From positions 1 through 42,035 of the forward strand of contig JAIEMA010000014.1 in NCBI GenBank assembly GCA_019752535.1: DNA of 42,035 bases. Reading direction: 5' to 3'. How positions within the stretch are numbered: the first letter of the stretch is position 1; every line of letters starts with the position of its first letter. This DNA comes from Bacteriovoracaceae bacterium (lineage in GTDB: Bacteria; Bdellovibrionota; Bacteriovoracia; Bacteriovoracales; Bacteriovoracaceae). Positions 15,061-22,883 of the stretch are shown here, one piece after another. The notes under the pieces were generated by a model, which saw only the letters and a program-made list of their open reading frames with translations, did not search any database and was not told the DNA's origin. The position numbers and the translations under genes were made by a program.

Positions 15061-15591
15061 ATGATCACAACACAAAATGAAAAATACGATACTGCTTGGA
15101 TTGAATCTTTGGCCCTTGAAGAGATCAATATGGAAGAGTCTGGTTATATCAGATTCACAGATGCAAGTGATCCAGCACGAGTGATTGAAGAATCTTCAAT
15201 CGCTCTTTTGAATAAAATCAAAGATCGTTTTGAATTTTATGTATCGCTGTTCAATCAATACAGAGTGAATCGTGATCAAGGAAGAATGATCAAAGTCTTC
15301 CGCATATCAAATACAATTAATGACTTCATGCTTTTTAGAAACACATTGAAACTCATCGTCGCCAGGCGTGGACCAGATGTGATTAGCGTTGGTTTTCTTT
15401 CCAACAGTGGTGGCCTTTTTGCTCCCCGTGTTCCAGGAGACCAGTCACCAGGTATTCCACAGATTCATGAATTGAAAGCTCACGTTGGCCCATTCAATCA
15501 CGTGACCTGGAGATATCAAGGTGAGCCAATTGAAGTTGAAACTTTGGTTCGTTTTTATCTTTCAGAATTTATTCGAAATTCAGCCCGTTAA
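15061..15591 (+). CDS. Hypothetical protein, 176 aa
   Basis: A soluble protein without signal peptide or membrane segment. No family recognised. Its centre (LLNKIKDRFEFYVSLFNQYR, VFRISNTINDFMLFRNTLKLIVARRG) looks alpha-helical, followed by a Gly/Pro-rich part (GDQSPGIPQIHELKAHVGPFNHVTW). I chose ATG 15061; a TTG at 15031 is also in frame. Neither has a convincing Shine-Dalgarno sequence. The codon choice and lack of internal stops support a real gene. It lies just after 6S RNA and overlaps the convergent SDR gene by 12 bases. Confidence 0.7.
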   Translation: MITTQNEKYDTAWIESLALEEINMEESGYIRFTDASDPARVIEESSIALLNKIKDRFEFYVSLFNQYRVNRDQGRMIKVFRISNTINDFMLFRNTLKLIVARRGPDVISVGFLSNSGGLFAPRVPGDQSPGIPQIHELKAHVGPFNHVTWRYQGEPIEVETLVRFYLSEFIRNSAR

Positions 15592-16494
15592 TCTCTTTTT
15601 TGTCGCCTTAAGAGATTCTTCGATACTAGGAAACTTCAGATTGAAGAATTCCTCTGCATTGGTTGTATTCATCTTATAGTGATATTTTTCAAGCGCTTTA
15701 CTTCTAAACTGAGAGTCATCTAAAGGGAGCGGCCATTGAGTTCTCGCTACAAGACTCTCATCCTTCTTAAAAATCTGGCAGTAGAGCTTTGAGAATTCAT
15801 ATCGACTAAGAACATCTCTGGAAGTGACCTGAAATAATCGATTGGTCACATTTTTCTCAATTGCTAGTTTAATTATTTTTGCCAGCAATTGAACGTCTAA
15901 GAATCCATGCAAAACATGGTCATCCATGTTCGCTGGCAAACCTTGTGAGATCACACCCTCGAGGGCCTCAAACCAATTCTTGCGCGTCGGATGATAGGCT
16001 CTCCCGTAGAGAGGACAACTTCTAAAAATAATATAATTTAAACATGATTTCTGAACATAAAACTCACTTGATGCAAGTGAGCCTCCATAAGACGTTCCAG
16101 GAAACGGAGTATCGCTCTCATTATAAACAATATCCTCACCACCTAGGACATAGCTTGAGGAGATAAAAACAAATTTCGATCCAAATCTCTCTGCTGAAGA
16201 GCACACATTGATAAGTCCCGCAGAATTAAGTGCATCGGCAAGCTTAGGGTTGGCATGACAGGCCGTAATGGATGAGAGACCAGCAGCATAGATTGTGACA
16301 TCGGGTCTAAATTGAGCAACTAACCTATTCACTGTATCTTTTTTTAGAACATCACAACGCAAAGTCAGAATACCCGGGATGCGTAATGGTGTTTCAAAAT
16401 AAGTTCCAATAATTCGATAATCATTTTTCAAAGATTCAATAAGGTTTGAACCAAGAAATGAGCTCGCGCCAAAAATAAGTAAGGTCTTTCGCAT
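15580..16494 (-). CDS. RmlD/epimerase-like extended SDR-fold protein
   Basis: A 304-aa Rossmann-fold protein of the RmlD/NAD-dependent epimerase type: GASSFLGSNL (9-18) for dinucleotide binding, CDVLKKD, YAAGLSS, then FVFISSSYVLGGE in the place of the RmlD STDYVFDG motif. The catalytic YxxxK motif appears as Y136-GGS-L140, so the lysine is missing and the usual reductase or epimerase chemistry is doubtful. It may be a binding or regulatory variant, or use a different residue. The family acts on nucleotide sugars for surface polysaccharides. Its placement beside flagellin genes leaves glycosylation as speculation. A flagellin terminator lies just upstream. Confidence 0.8.
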   Translation of the reverse strand: MRKTLLIFGASSFLGSNLIESLKNDYRIIGTYFETPLRIPGILTLRCDVLKKDTVNRLVAQFRPDVTIYAAGLSSITACHANPKLADALNSAGLINVCSSAERFGSKFVFISSSYVLGGEDIVYNESDTPFPGTSYGGSLASSEFYVQKSCLNYIIFRSCPLYGRAYHPTRKNWFEALEGVISQGLPANMDDHVLHGFLDVQLLAKIIKLAIEKNVTNRLFQVTSRDVLSRYEFSKLYCQIFKKDESLVARTQWPLPLDDSQFRSKALEKYHYKMNTTNAEEFFNLKFPSIEESLKATKKRLTG

Positions 16495-16520
16495 TTAATG
16501 ATTGTACCAAAGAAAATAGA

Positions 16521-16546
16521 AAAAGGTGGCCCCATTCGGGGCCACC
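16521..16546 (-). terminator. Intrinsic terminator after the flagellin pair
   Basis: A perfect 9-bp GC-rich stem (GGTGGCCCC / GGGGCCACC, 4-nt loop) on the minus strand is followed by TTTTTCTATTTTC. It lies about 15 bases past the stop of the flagellin gene ending at 16562. Confidence 0.93.
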
Positions 16547-16561
16547 TTACGTGGGTGTGAC

Positions 16562-17395
16562 TTACGAGAGCAATTTCAGTGCGAACTGCGGGGCGTTGTT
16601 TGCTTGAGCTAAAACCGACACAGATGCTTGGTTCAAAATATTGTTTCTTGCCAAGTCTGCCGTTTCCGCCGCTACATCAACATCCCTGATTCGCGAGTTA
16701 GCTGCACTAAGGTTTTCATCTGTAACCGCCAAGTTATTAACTGTCGATTGCAAACGGTTTTGTAGGGCACCGAGATTTGCTCGGACTCCACTAACCCTTG
16801 TAAGTGCATCATCAAGCTTCGCGAGCGATAGTTGCGCTCCTTCTTTACTGGCGATTGTTTCGCCAATAATTCCCAGTGAGGCAATGGTAGCGTCAGTTGA
16901 TGTTGAGTCGTATTTAATCCGGTCTTGAGTAGGATCATTATGAATCCCGACCTGAATATCGACCACACCGCCTGTGCCATCGAGGAGTTTTCTTCCATTG
17001 AAGTCCAAGCCTGTTGAGATCCTGTTGATCTCATCTTTGAGCTGTTGAAATTCGATGTCTGAAAATCCACGTTCCGTATCTCCCACTGTATCAGATGCTG
17101 CTTGCACTGATAACTCGCGAAGTCTGACAATAAGGTTAGAGATCTCAGATAATCCGCCTTCAGCTGTTTGTATGAGCGAAATACCATCATCTGCGTTCCT
17201 CTTAGCCTGTCGCATTCCGCGGATATGACCTTTCAACTTCTCGCTGATGGCCAAACCTGCTGCATCGTCAGATGCGCGGGTGATGCGTTCCCCTGAGGCT
17301 AACTTCCTCAGGTTATTGTCAGTGTTAAACTTATTAACTCCTAAACTACGTTGTGCTGATAAGCTTGCAACGTTTGTATTTATTCTTAAACCCAT
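16562..17395 (-). CDS. fliC: Flagellin (copy B)
   Basis: A 277-aa flagellin with both conserved ends that form the filament core: MGLRINTNVASLSAQRSL and ASDDAAGLAISEKLKGHIRG at the N-terminus, and ANSRIRDVDVAAETADLARN plus ASVSVLAQANN at the C-terminus. The variable surface-exposed centre is short (about 140-190). It is the downstream member of a pair and ends at a strong terminator. It has GGAG seven bases before ATG, but that signal lies inside a seven-codon ORF with a stronger ribosome-binding site. No clear promoter was found in the 180-base gap after copy A, so part or all of its transcript may come from there. Confidence 0.97.
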   Translation of the reverse strand: MGLRINTNVASLSAQRSLGVNKFNTDNNLRKLASGERITRASDDAAGLAISEKLKGHIRGMRQAKRNADDGISLIQTAEGGLSEISNLIVRLRELSVQAASDTVGDTERGFSDIEFQQLKDEINRISTGLDFNGRKLLDGTGGVVDIQVGIHNDPTQDRIKYDSTSTDATIASLGIIGETIASKEGAQLSLAKLDDALTRVSGVRANLGALQNRLQSTVNNLAVTDENLSAANSRIRDVDVAAETADLARNNILNQASVSVLAQANNAPQFALKLLS

Positions 17396-17397
17396 GA

Positions 17398-17421
17398 TTA
17401 GGCTCCGTTGTTAAATTTCAT
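17398..17421 (-). CDS. Seven-codon upstream ORF before flagellin B
   Basis: On the minus strand ATG 17421 opens MKFNNGA and stops at 17398-17400, two bases before the flagellin ATG at 17395. It has a strong AGGAGG five bases upstream, better than that of the flagellin itself, whose GGAG lies within this ORF. Spacing suggests a leader peptide whose translation is coupled to, or tunes, flagellin synthesis. Translation has not been shown. Confidence 0.45.
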   Translation of the reverse strand: MKFNNGA

Positions 17422-17576
17422 CTGAACCTCCTGTTCGTTTCGGTGGCATTCCTCGCCAGCCGGTGGTTATTGGACGCAATACGTCCTTTTAATTTCTACT
17501 GCACTCTTCAGTCACACCCACTTCAGAGTAACTGCAGGTTTTGGTCATCAAATCTCGATCAGATCCGGTCTCTCAC

Positions 17577-18425
17577 TTATCCATTAGCTGATGCATTGAT
17601 CAAGCTAAGGGCTGAAGTTGTTGACTGGTTCGCCTGAGCAAGGACTGAAGTACCAGCCTGCATCAAGATATTCGTTCTAGTCATTTCTGCTGTTGCTGCA
17701 GCTACATCTGTGTCGCGGACACGAGAATTTGCAGCAGACAAGTTTTCTGTACTGACCTGAATGTTATTCACTGTCGACTGAAGGCGGTTTTGAAGCGCAC
17801 CGAAGTCAGCACGAATACCAGAAACAGTTTGAATCGCTTGGTCGATCGCTGCCAATGAGTTCTGAGCAGAGATTTTGTCCGACACTGAAGCAAGGTTCAA
17901 ACCAAGAGCTGCAACGTTTACGTCTGCACTTGAAGCATCAAACGTTAATCTGTCAGCTAAAGGGTCATTTCGAGTACCAATTTGGATATCAAAGACTGAT
18001 CCAGTACCATTCAATAGTGGAACGCGGTTAAATTCAGTTGAGTTCGCAATACGATCAACTTCAGCTAACAACTGTTCAAATTCCACGTTCAAGAATTTAC
18101 GTTCAGTTGGCCCGATGGTGTCAGAAGCTGCCTGCACTGACAATTCACGTAGGCGAATCATAATGTTTGAGACTTCGGACATTGCGCCTTCAGCGATTTG
18201 CACTAATGAAATACCATCCTGCGCGTTTCGTTCCGCTTGGCCTAAGCCGCGGATCTGCGCTTTCAAGTTTTCAGAGATTGCCAATCCGGCAGCGTCATCA
18301 CCAGCGCGATTGATTCGCTGACCTGATGATAATTGCTCGAGAACTTTTTGCTGAGCGAGACGAGTCCCGTTCAAGTTCCTTTGAGCGTTGAGAGAAGAAA
18401 CGTTCGTGTTAATACGCAAACCCAT
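17577..18425 (-). CDS. fliC: Flagellin (copy A)
   Basis: A 282-aa flagellin, clearly paralogous to copy B (same MGLRINTNV start, DDAAGLAISE, RLRELSVQAASDT, LQNRLQSTVNN, and C-terminal ANSRVRDTDVAAATAEM). It lacks a large variable domain. I chose ATG 18425, with AAGGAGG seven bases upstream, because it begins exactly at the conserved flagellin N-terminus; an in-frame start 29 codons earlier is not plausible. A sigma-28-like promoter lies 71-97 bases upstream. The two flagellins probably form sections of one sheathed polar filament, as in Bdellovibrio, which has several. Confidence 0.97.
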   Translation of the reverse strand: MGLRINTNVSSLNAQRNLNGTRLAQQKVLEQLSSGQRINRAGDDAAGLAISENLKAQIRGLGQAERNAQDGISLVQIAEGAMSEVSNIMIRLRELSVQAASDTIGPTERKFLNVEFEQLLAEVDRIANSTEFNRVPLLNGTGSVFDIQIGTRNDPLADRLTFDASSADVNVAALGLNLASVSDKISAQNSLAAIDQAIQTVSGIRADFGALQNRLQSTVNNIQVSTENLSAANSRVRDTDVAAATAEMTRTNILMQAGTSVLAQANQSTTSALSLINASANG

Positions 18426-18495
18426 AAATCCTCCTTGATTTGGGTTCACACAACCATCATGGTGTGTGGGCGGAATGGCCGCCTCCATGACCAAC

Positions 18496-18522
18496 TTTTC
18501 GACACTCCCCAAAAGAACTTGA
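18496..18522 (-). promoter_or_regulatory. Sigma-28 (FliA)-like flagellin promoter
   Basis: On the minus strand TCAAGTTC and GTCGAAAA are separated by exactly 11 bases. Each is a 6/8 match to the FliA boxes TAAAGTTT and GCCGATAA. The predicted start gives a leader of about 64 bases for flagellin A. Confidence 0.6.
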
Positions 18523-18568
18523 GAGATAAGTGTAAAAAAAATTTACAAGGCCCATTACTCGACCTAGC

Positions 18569-19603
18569 ATGACCCTTATCCAGGGAGTTCCATTGACGTT
18601 TCACACTTATGAATACGCGCGCTTAGATGCCTTTCCCGAGTTCATTGATCAGACAAATTCACTCATAGAGGAAGCTTTTTCCTACCAAAAAAATTTTAAA
18701 TTTAATGTCGATTTTGCCCCATTAACGAATACAAAAAATGCAAGAAATAGACATCTATTGATAGATAAGAGCAAACATAAAGTTATTGCTCATGTGGGTG
18801 CACGTCACAAAAACTTCGTGTGGCAAGGCGAAGTCATACCCGTCACTCTCTTAGGCGGGATCGCTGTTGATTCTGAATACAGAGGACAGGGTCTATTTCA
18901 AATTCTTTTCGAAAAAGTTCTCGCTCAACTTCAATCACAATGTGCTTTCTTCCTGTTATGGAGTGATAAACATGAGCTTTATAATAAGTGGGATTTCTAT
19001 CTTGCAGGTAAACAGTGGTGCTATCGATCCCTAAAGCCCTCAACGCAGATTCAATCGACGCTTTATAAAGACATTTCAAAAGATCAGAAAGAGAAAATGG
19101 CAGTTCACTACCGCCAGTTCGTGAACCAAAACTATTTCTCACCTTTGAGAGATGACACTGACTGGGAAGAATTTAATGAAATAACTTCTTCTGATCTTCT
19201 TCTCACCCCAGAAGGTTATGCTTTCAAGAACAAAGGAATGGATCTTCAAGGCATTTTACATGACTTTGCGCACTCAAATGGTGTCACAGGATTACTTCAT
19301 GAACTAGGAAATGAAGGAGTCTTGTGGTCAGCCAAAAATGAAATTGTAGAAGATGATATACTACAAGATCTTCAACTCGTGGGCCTTTGGAAGCCAAACA
19401 CACATTCAATGGCTTTAAAAAAATTATCTCATCTTCTCGGGTTTGAGCTGCATTTCAGAGATAATATGTTTGTCGTCGATAAAGATGATCAAACTCTCAA
19501 GATGAATGCTGAAGATCTTTTAAATGAAATCTTTAATTACGGTAATTTTGGCTTAAGAAAAGACAATGTTCCAGTCTACATTGGTGGATTAGACTCTATT
19601 TAG
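18569..19603 (+). CDS. GNAT-type N-acetyltransferase with long C-terminal domain
   Basis: A 344-aa protein whose N-terminal half carries the acetyl-CoA-binding core of GNAT enzymes: VTLLGGIAVDSEYRGQGLFQIL (about 90-111), with the YRGQGL pyrophosphate loop. The C-terminal 170 residues (from about 175) have no recognised motif and may bind the substrate. ATG 18569 lacks a ribosome-binding site, whereas TTG 18593 (codon 9) follows AGGGAG by five bases and may be the true start. It is divergent from flagellin A across a 143-base gap. A link to flagellin modification is possible from position only. Its last 15 bases overlap a convergent gene. Confidence 0.82.
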   Translation: MTLIQGVPLTFHTYEYARLDAFPEFIDQTNSLIEEAFSYQKNFKFNVDFAPLTNTKNARNRHLLIDKSKHKVIAHVGARHKNFVWQGEVIPVTLLGGIAVDSEYRGQGLFQILFEKVLAQLQSQCAFFLLWSDKHELYNKWDFYLAGKQWCYRSLKPSTQIQSTLYKDISKDQKEKMAVHYRQFVNQNYFSPLRDDTDWEEFNEITSSDLLLTPEGYAFKNKGMDLQGILHDFAHSNGVTGLLHELGNEGVLWSAKNEIVEDDILQDLQLVGLWKPNTHSMALKKLSHLLGFELHFRDNMFVVDKDDQTLKMNAEDLLNEIFNYGNFGLRKDNVPVYIGGLDSI

Positions 19604-20020
19604 ATTCTTTTTAAGTTCTAAAACGTGAATAACAAAAACCAGCGACCAGGCAAAAGAAGAAATGAGATGAACAATCTTATTTGTATCTATCATGAAAGAT
19701 GATTGGGACACTTGTGATATGTAGCCTGAAAAAACCATTGGCAAAAAGAGTAAAACTAAAATCATTCCCGTTCTTTTTTTTCTCTTCTCCCGAATTTTAA
19801 TTTTTTTCCTAATATGCCCCTCCCATATTAAACCAATTGAGAATACCAGCAATGGAGAGAATAGAATGTGTGAAGCTTGTAAGTATTTCTGATAAGGATG
19901 ATTCATGACATCCCATTCATTTTCAGGGGCCATAAGATAAATCATCCAAGCATAAATTAAACCCGTAACGAGAGTTAGGATAAAGCTTATATAAAGATAT
20001 TTCTTATCCACATTATTCAT
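19589..20020 (-). CDS. Small membrane protein with paired histidines, possible cytochrome b-like
   Basis: A 143-aa protein with four predicted membrane helices (about 8-30, 47-68, 86-102 and 113-133). Histidines lie in or next to the helices: H51 and H69 around helix 2, and H118 and H132, 14 residues apart, in helix 4. This pattern resembles small di-heme b-type cytochromes such as DUF4405-like proteins, but I cannot confirm the family. The operon also encodes an FMN-binding-domain protein and ApbE, so a role in passing electrons from the quinone pool outward is a reasonable inference. I chose ATG 20020, eight codons inside the longest frame. It overlaps the preceding gene by eight bases and gives a normal membrane N-terminus. 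Confidence 0.7.
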   Translation of the reverse strand: MNNVDKKYLYISFILTLVTGLIYAWMIYLMAPENEWDVMNHPYQKYLQASHILFSPLLVFSIGLIWEGHIRKKIKIREKRKKRTGMILVLLFLPMVFSGYISQVSQSSFMIDTNKIVHLISSFAWSLVFVIHVLELKKNLNRV

Positions 20021-20528
20021 TCTTGGTCGCTTTATGAAGGGCAAGTATTAAGCGGACAGACTTCAAAGTCGCCTTAGAAGTCAGCGTTGCACCAGCGACA
20101 TGGGGGATAGCGTGTCCAACTTCTAGCTTATTATTCAAATTTTTATTATCAAATTGCTCATACCATTTTCTCTTGGGGATATATTCCTCGGGCTCATTAA
20201 AAGAGAGGAGTTCAACTCTACTAATGAGATCCTCTCTAATGATGACCATGAGTGCAGCCTGCTGCGTTCTTACAATTTGAGCATCAAAATAAATATAGGA
20301 TAGACCATTACTACAGGTCGCAATTCGCTGATTTAAAATTTTTGATTCTATTTGGAAACCGGCTTCAGCTTGTGCCACTTTTATCTGTTCTTCAGTTAAG
20401 AAAATATTGTTCTGCTTTATATTGCAGCCAGGAAAGTATTTGACGATAGACTGATCTATCGTCATGAATACTTTTGCATTCGCAAAACCAGATAAACATA
20501 TCGCAAGCATCAAGATTATAACTTTCAT
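20013..20528 (-). CDS. Exported FMN-binding-domain protein (ApbE substrate)
   Basis: A 171-aa protein with a signal peptide (MKVIILMLAICLSGFANA) and a C-terminal FMN_bind-type domain. The motif HVAGATLTS (143-151) matches the flavinylation motif of NqrC/RnfG proteins (D-x-x-S/T-G-A-T). T148 is the expected site to which ApbE links FMN by a phosphoester bond. The usual Asp and Ser/Thr of the motif are replaced by P142 and A145, so modification needs testing. The start is one base after the porin stop. An ApbE gene in the same operon strongly supports the role as a flavinylated periplasmic electron carrier. Confidence 0.82.
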   Translation of the reverse strand: MKVIILMLAICLSGFANAKVFMTIDQSIVKYFPGCNIKQNNIFLTEEQIKVAQAEAGFQIESKILNQRIATCSNGLSYIYFDAQIVRTQQAALMVIIREDLISRVELLSFNEPEEYIPKRKWYEQFDNKNLNNKLEVGHAIPHVAGATLTSKATLKSVRLILALHKATKNE

Positions 20529-20529
20529 T

Positions 20530-21795
20530 TTAAAAGTTAAATCCTAAGCCGAGATTGAAACTATCAACACCGGTGTTGGCACGCGTTTTCTCTTGCTCAT
20601 AGTCTGCCTTCACAATTACGTTTTGGTGTGGCTTGTAACTTATACCCAAAGTCGACTTAGTGACGTCATTGGCCGGATTTCTAGAAAATCCTGACGGAAC
20701 CTTTGCTTGAGTGTCATATTGAGAGAAACGGAAAAATGGCACAAACGCTTCACCATTAAGTCCCTGCCAGAAATCATATCCTAATTGTATATAATAACCT
20801 TTCAGCTCCTCTCCGATCGAAGCATTTCCTGTGGCTGGTGTTGTCTTTACGTTATTCAAACTTTTAACACCTGTATTTTTAGCCATCACACCTAAAAACC
20901 TCATCTCATATCCATTCTTCTTATATTCTATGTGGGTATCAACGATTGTCGTTTGGGCCGTCGCTTTCACACCATTTCTTTCAGTATCTTGATCCGTTCC
21001 GCCAAAATACCCGGATACACCGAATAGAGCTCCGGCATTGGGTTTATAATCCAATCGCCCCACCCAAGCGAGATCTTGGGCCGTTGCCTGAGCTCCTTTT
21101 TGTCTCCCAGACCTTAAACCTGTTGATGAAAAGTTTTCACCTTTAAATCCATTCACCACATAAGTTCTGTAAGTGAAATTATTAATATCTCCCCAAATGC
21201 CTAATCCATTTTCTCTCCATGTGGTTGGCAAAATCTTAGATTCAATATCGGGTCTATTCACACCATGAAATATAGTTGGCTCATGGAGTTCGTTCACAAA
21301 CCCCATAGGCATTAATAAAAGACCTGCCCTGATGTTAAGTTTAGGATCGTGAAGGTAATCCAAGTACGCAAACTCTGCTCCGGCAAAACCAGACCCTCCA
21401 TCAGCACCTACATGTTCAAATTCAAATTCGGTGTTGATGATAAATTTCTCATCAATCTTATAACCAACATAAAGTATCGCTCTTAAAACATCAGTGGTGT
21501 CTTTCACTCCTGAATCAGACCCATCCTGTTTTTTACTATCGACATTTTTGTAAATAATCTCCCCATAACCACCAATAGAGAGTCCTTGATTGACTCGGTA
21601 AATTTTCGAAGCTGCTGGAGAGAGTCCATACATAATCTGATCGGCTTTCACGGCCACATCGCCAAGCTTCATCTTTTCAATTTCTGAGGCCATGATATCT
21701 AGCCTTCTTTTTAGCTCCTCGATCTCTTTTTGAGTGTCATCAGCTCGAGAGACAAATGGACTCAGCACTAAAAGAAAAACAATTAATAACTTCAT
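20530..21795 (-). CDS. Outer-membrane beta-barrel (porin-like) protein
   Basis: A 421-aa protein. A signal peptide (MKLLIVFLLVLSPFVSRA) is followed by a short coiled coil (DTQKEIEELKRRLDIMASEI) that may anchor to peptidoglycan or trimerise. A barrel of alternating strands follows (IGGYGEIIYKN, LYVGYKIDEKFIINTEFEFEHV, AYLDYLHDPKLNIRAGLLLMP) and ends in the outer-membrane signature LGLGFNF with terminal Phe. I chose ATG 21795, with AAGGA eight bases upstream. An ATG at 21816 lies within the apbE gene. It sits between apbE and the FMN protein gene, so it may form the outer-membrane part of an electron-transfer route or a channel for an electron acceptor. Confidence 0.85.
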   Translation of the reverse strand: MKLLIVFLLVLSPFVSRADDTQKEIEELKRRLDIMASEIEKMKLGDVAVKADQIMYGLSPAASKIYRVNQGLSIGGYGEIIYKNVDSKKQDGSDSGVKDTTDVLRAILYVGYKIDEKFIINTEFEFEHVGADGGSGFAGAEFAYLDYLHDPKLNIRAGLLLMPMGFVNELHEPTIFHGVNRPDIESKILPTTWRENGLGIWGDINNFTYRTYVVNGFKGENFSSTGLRSGRQKGAQATAQDLAWVGRLDYKPNAGALFGVSGYFGGTDQDTERNGVKATAQTTIVDTHIEYKKNGYEMRFLGVMAKNTGVKSLNNVKTTPATGNASIGEELKGYYIQLGYDFWQGLNGEAFVPFFRFSQYDTQAKVPSGFSRNPANDVTKSTLGISYKPHQNVIVKADYEQEKTRANTGVDSFNLGLGFNF

Positions 21796-21806
21796 AACAT
21801 TATCCT

Positions 21807-22814
21807 TTATAAGCAATTATTTTTTATTTCAATCTGTGGGCTCAAAACTTTCATCTTTTGAGAAAGTCCACAGCTTGAGGTAATAAGAATTTTATTTTTT
21901 ACAACTTCTAAATTCATAAAATCTATCTCCGGATGTTTAAGAACCCACTCCTTAAAGATTTTTTTATTTTTTGATAATGAGAAGATTCCAGTTGAAAGAC
22001 AGTCGGCCAAAGCTGCACTCTTATGCACTACACTCAGAGAGCTGTTATCAGCGAGATACAGCATTCCTGTTTGAGGATTTATGATGTGTCCGTATCTCTT
22101 TCCATTTTTAAAATATGATTGATTGAAATTATTTGTCGTTGATATCGATCTTTCTTTAATCTTCAAACTTAAAATAATTTGTTTTTTATTTATAGGACTT
22201 GGAATAAGGACTTCTTGCTCATCTGACTCATAGATCTGACCAGAGAAAAAAACTCTAAGATTTTTGATTTTAAATTTCTGTGCCTTCTCTTTAATAAGAT
22301 CTATGGCAAAACCTTTGGCGATACCGCCCTCATCGAATTTCCATACTTTCGAATTCTTTCTTATTTCGTTTTTTCTCTTCTCAATCTGCGCCAATTTTAT
22401 TTCATGCACTCTATTTTTTAAGTCATCTTTTTTAGGAATCGAGAATTCATTTCGAAAGCCCCACATCTCCACTAAGCTTCCTAAGCCAGGCTCGAAATGT
22501 TGATCCGTCATGACAGAACATTCATCCGCTTTTTGAATAGTTTTTAAGACTAAATTGTCGACTTTAATCCATTCCATTGAGGACTCGTTCAATCGGCTTA
22601 CATCAGAACTTGGATTCCAGGATGAAATTTTTCTCTCATAGAAATTAAGCTCATCACCTATCGATTTATAAAACTCATCCAGTTGCTGCTGCTTCTGTGC
22701 TTCTGCATTCAAATTGAGATATGAGCCCATCAAAAAGAGCGTTTTCTGAAGAGTGGCCCCTTGTGTGGAAAAAGAGCAGAGAATAAATATGTTTAAAATC
22801 AGGCACTTATGCAT
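21807..22814 (-). CDS. apbE: FAD:protein FMN transferase ApbE
   Basis: A 335-aa exported flavin transferase (signal peptide to about residue 19). It uses FAD to attach FMN covalently to Thr/Ser in partner proteins. Family motifs are present: ERKISSWNPSSDVSRLN (60-76), the FAD-site motif DEGGIAKGFAID (161-172, usually DLGG), GHIINPQTG (242-250) and ADCLSTGIF (270-278). The likely substrate is the FMN-binding-domain protein encoded two genes downstream. The start ATG 22814 has no Shine-Dalgarno. It lies inside a perfect palindrome and at the predicted transcription start, so the mRNA may be leaderless. First gene of a four-gene operon. Confidence 0.92.
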   Translation of the reverse strand: MHKCLILNIFILCSFSTQGATLQKTLFLMGSYLNLNAEAQKQQQLDEFYKSIGDELNFYERKISSWNPSSDVSRLNESSMEWIKVDNLVLKTIQKADECSVMTDQHFEPGLGSLVEMWGFRNEFSIPKKDDLKNRVHEIKLAQIEKRKNEIRKNSKVWKFDEGGIAKGFAIDLIKEKAQKFKIKNLRVFFSGQIYESDEQEVLIPSPINKKQIILSLKIKERSISTTNNFNQSYFKNGKRYGHIINPQTGMLYLADNSSLSVVHKSAALADCLSTGIFSLSKNKKIFKEWVLKHPEIDFMNLEVVKNKILITSSCGLSQKMKVLSPQIEIKNNCL

Positions 22815-22851
22815 ATTGTTTTATATATCAAACAATATGTCATACTGGCAA
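22812..22851 (-). promoter_or_regulatory. apbE promoter with perfect 10-bp operator-like palindrome
   Basis: CATATTGTTT (22812-22821) and AAACAATATG (22830-22839) form a perfect inverted repeat around an 8-base AT spacer. A third half-site, AAACAAT, begins at 22850, 20 bp from the second. On the minus strand TTGCCA (22851-22846), an 18-base spacer and TATATA (22827-22822) make a sigma-70 promoter whose start would fall at about the apbE ATG. A protein bound to the palindrome would block both the -10 box and the start. Confidence 0.6.
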
Positions 22852-22883
22852 ACAATGGATGAGCATTTTTTAATGAGAGAGAG

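Noticed and set aside
16641-16928. Plus-strand ORF opposite flagellin B
   Set aside because: Antisense shadow of conserved flagellin sequence. The 17875-18321 ORF opposite flagellin A is the same kind of shadow.
16672-17190. 172-aa minus-strand ORF in flagellin B
   Set aside because: It is in another frame of a clear flagellin and gives no recognisable protein. It is a by-product of flagellin codon use.
17472-17486. GGACG / CGTCC hairpin between the flagellin genes as a terminator
   Set aside because: It is a perfect 5-bp stem, but on the transcribed (minus) strand no T-run follows. It is probably just leader structure.
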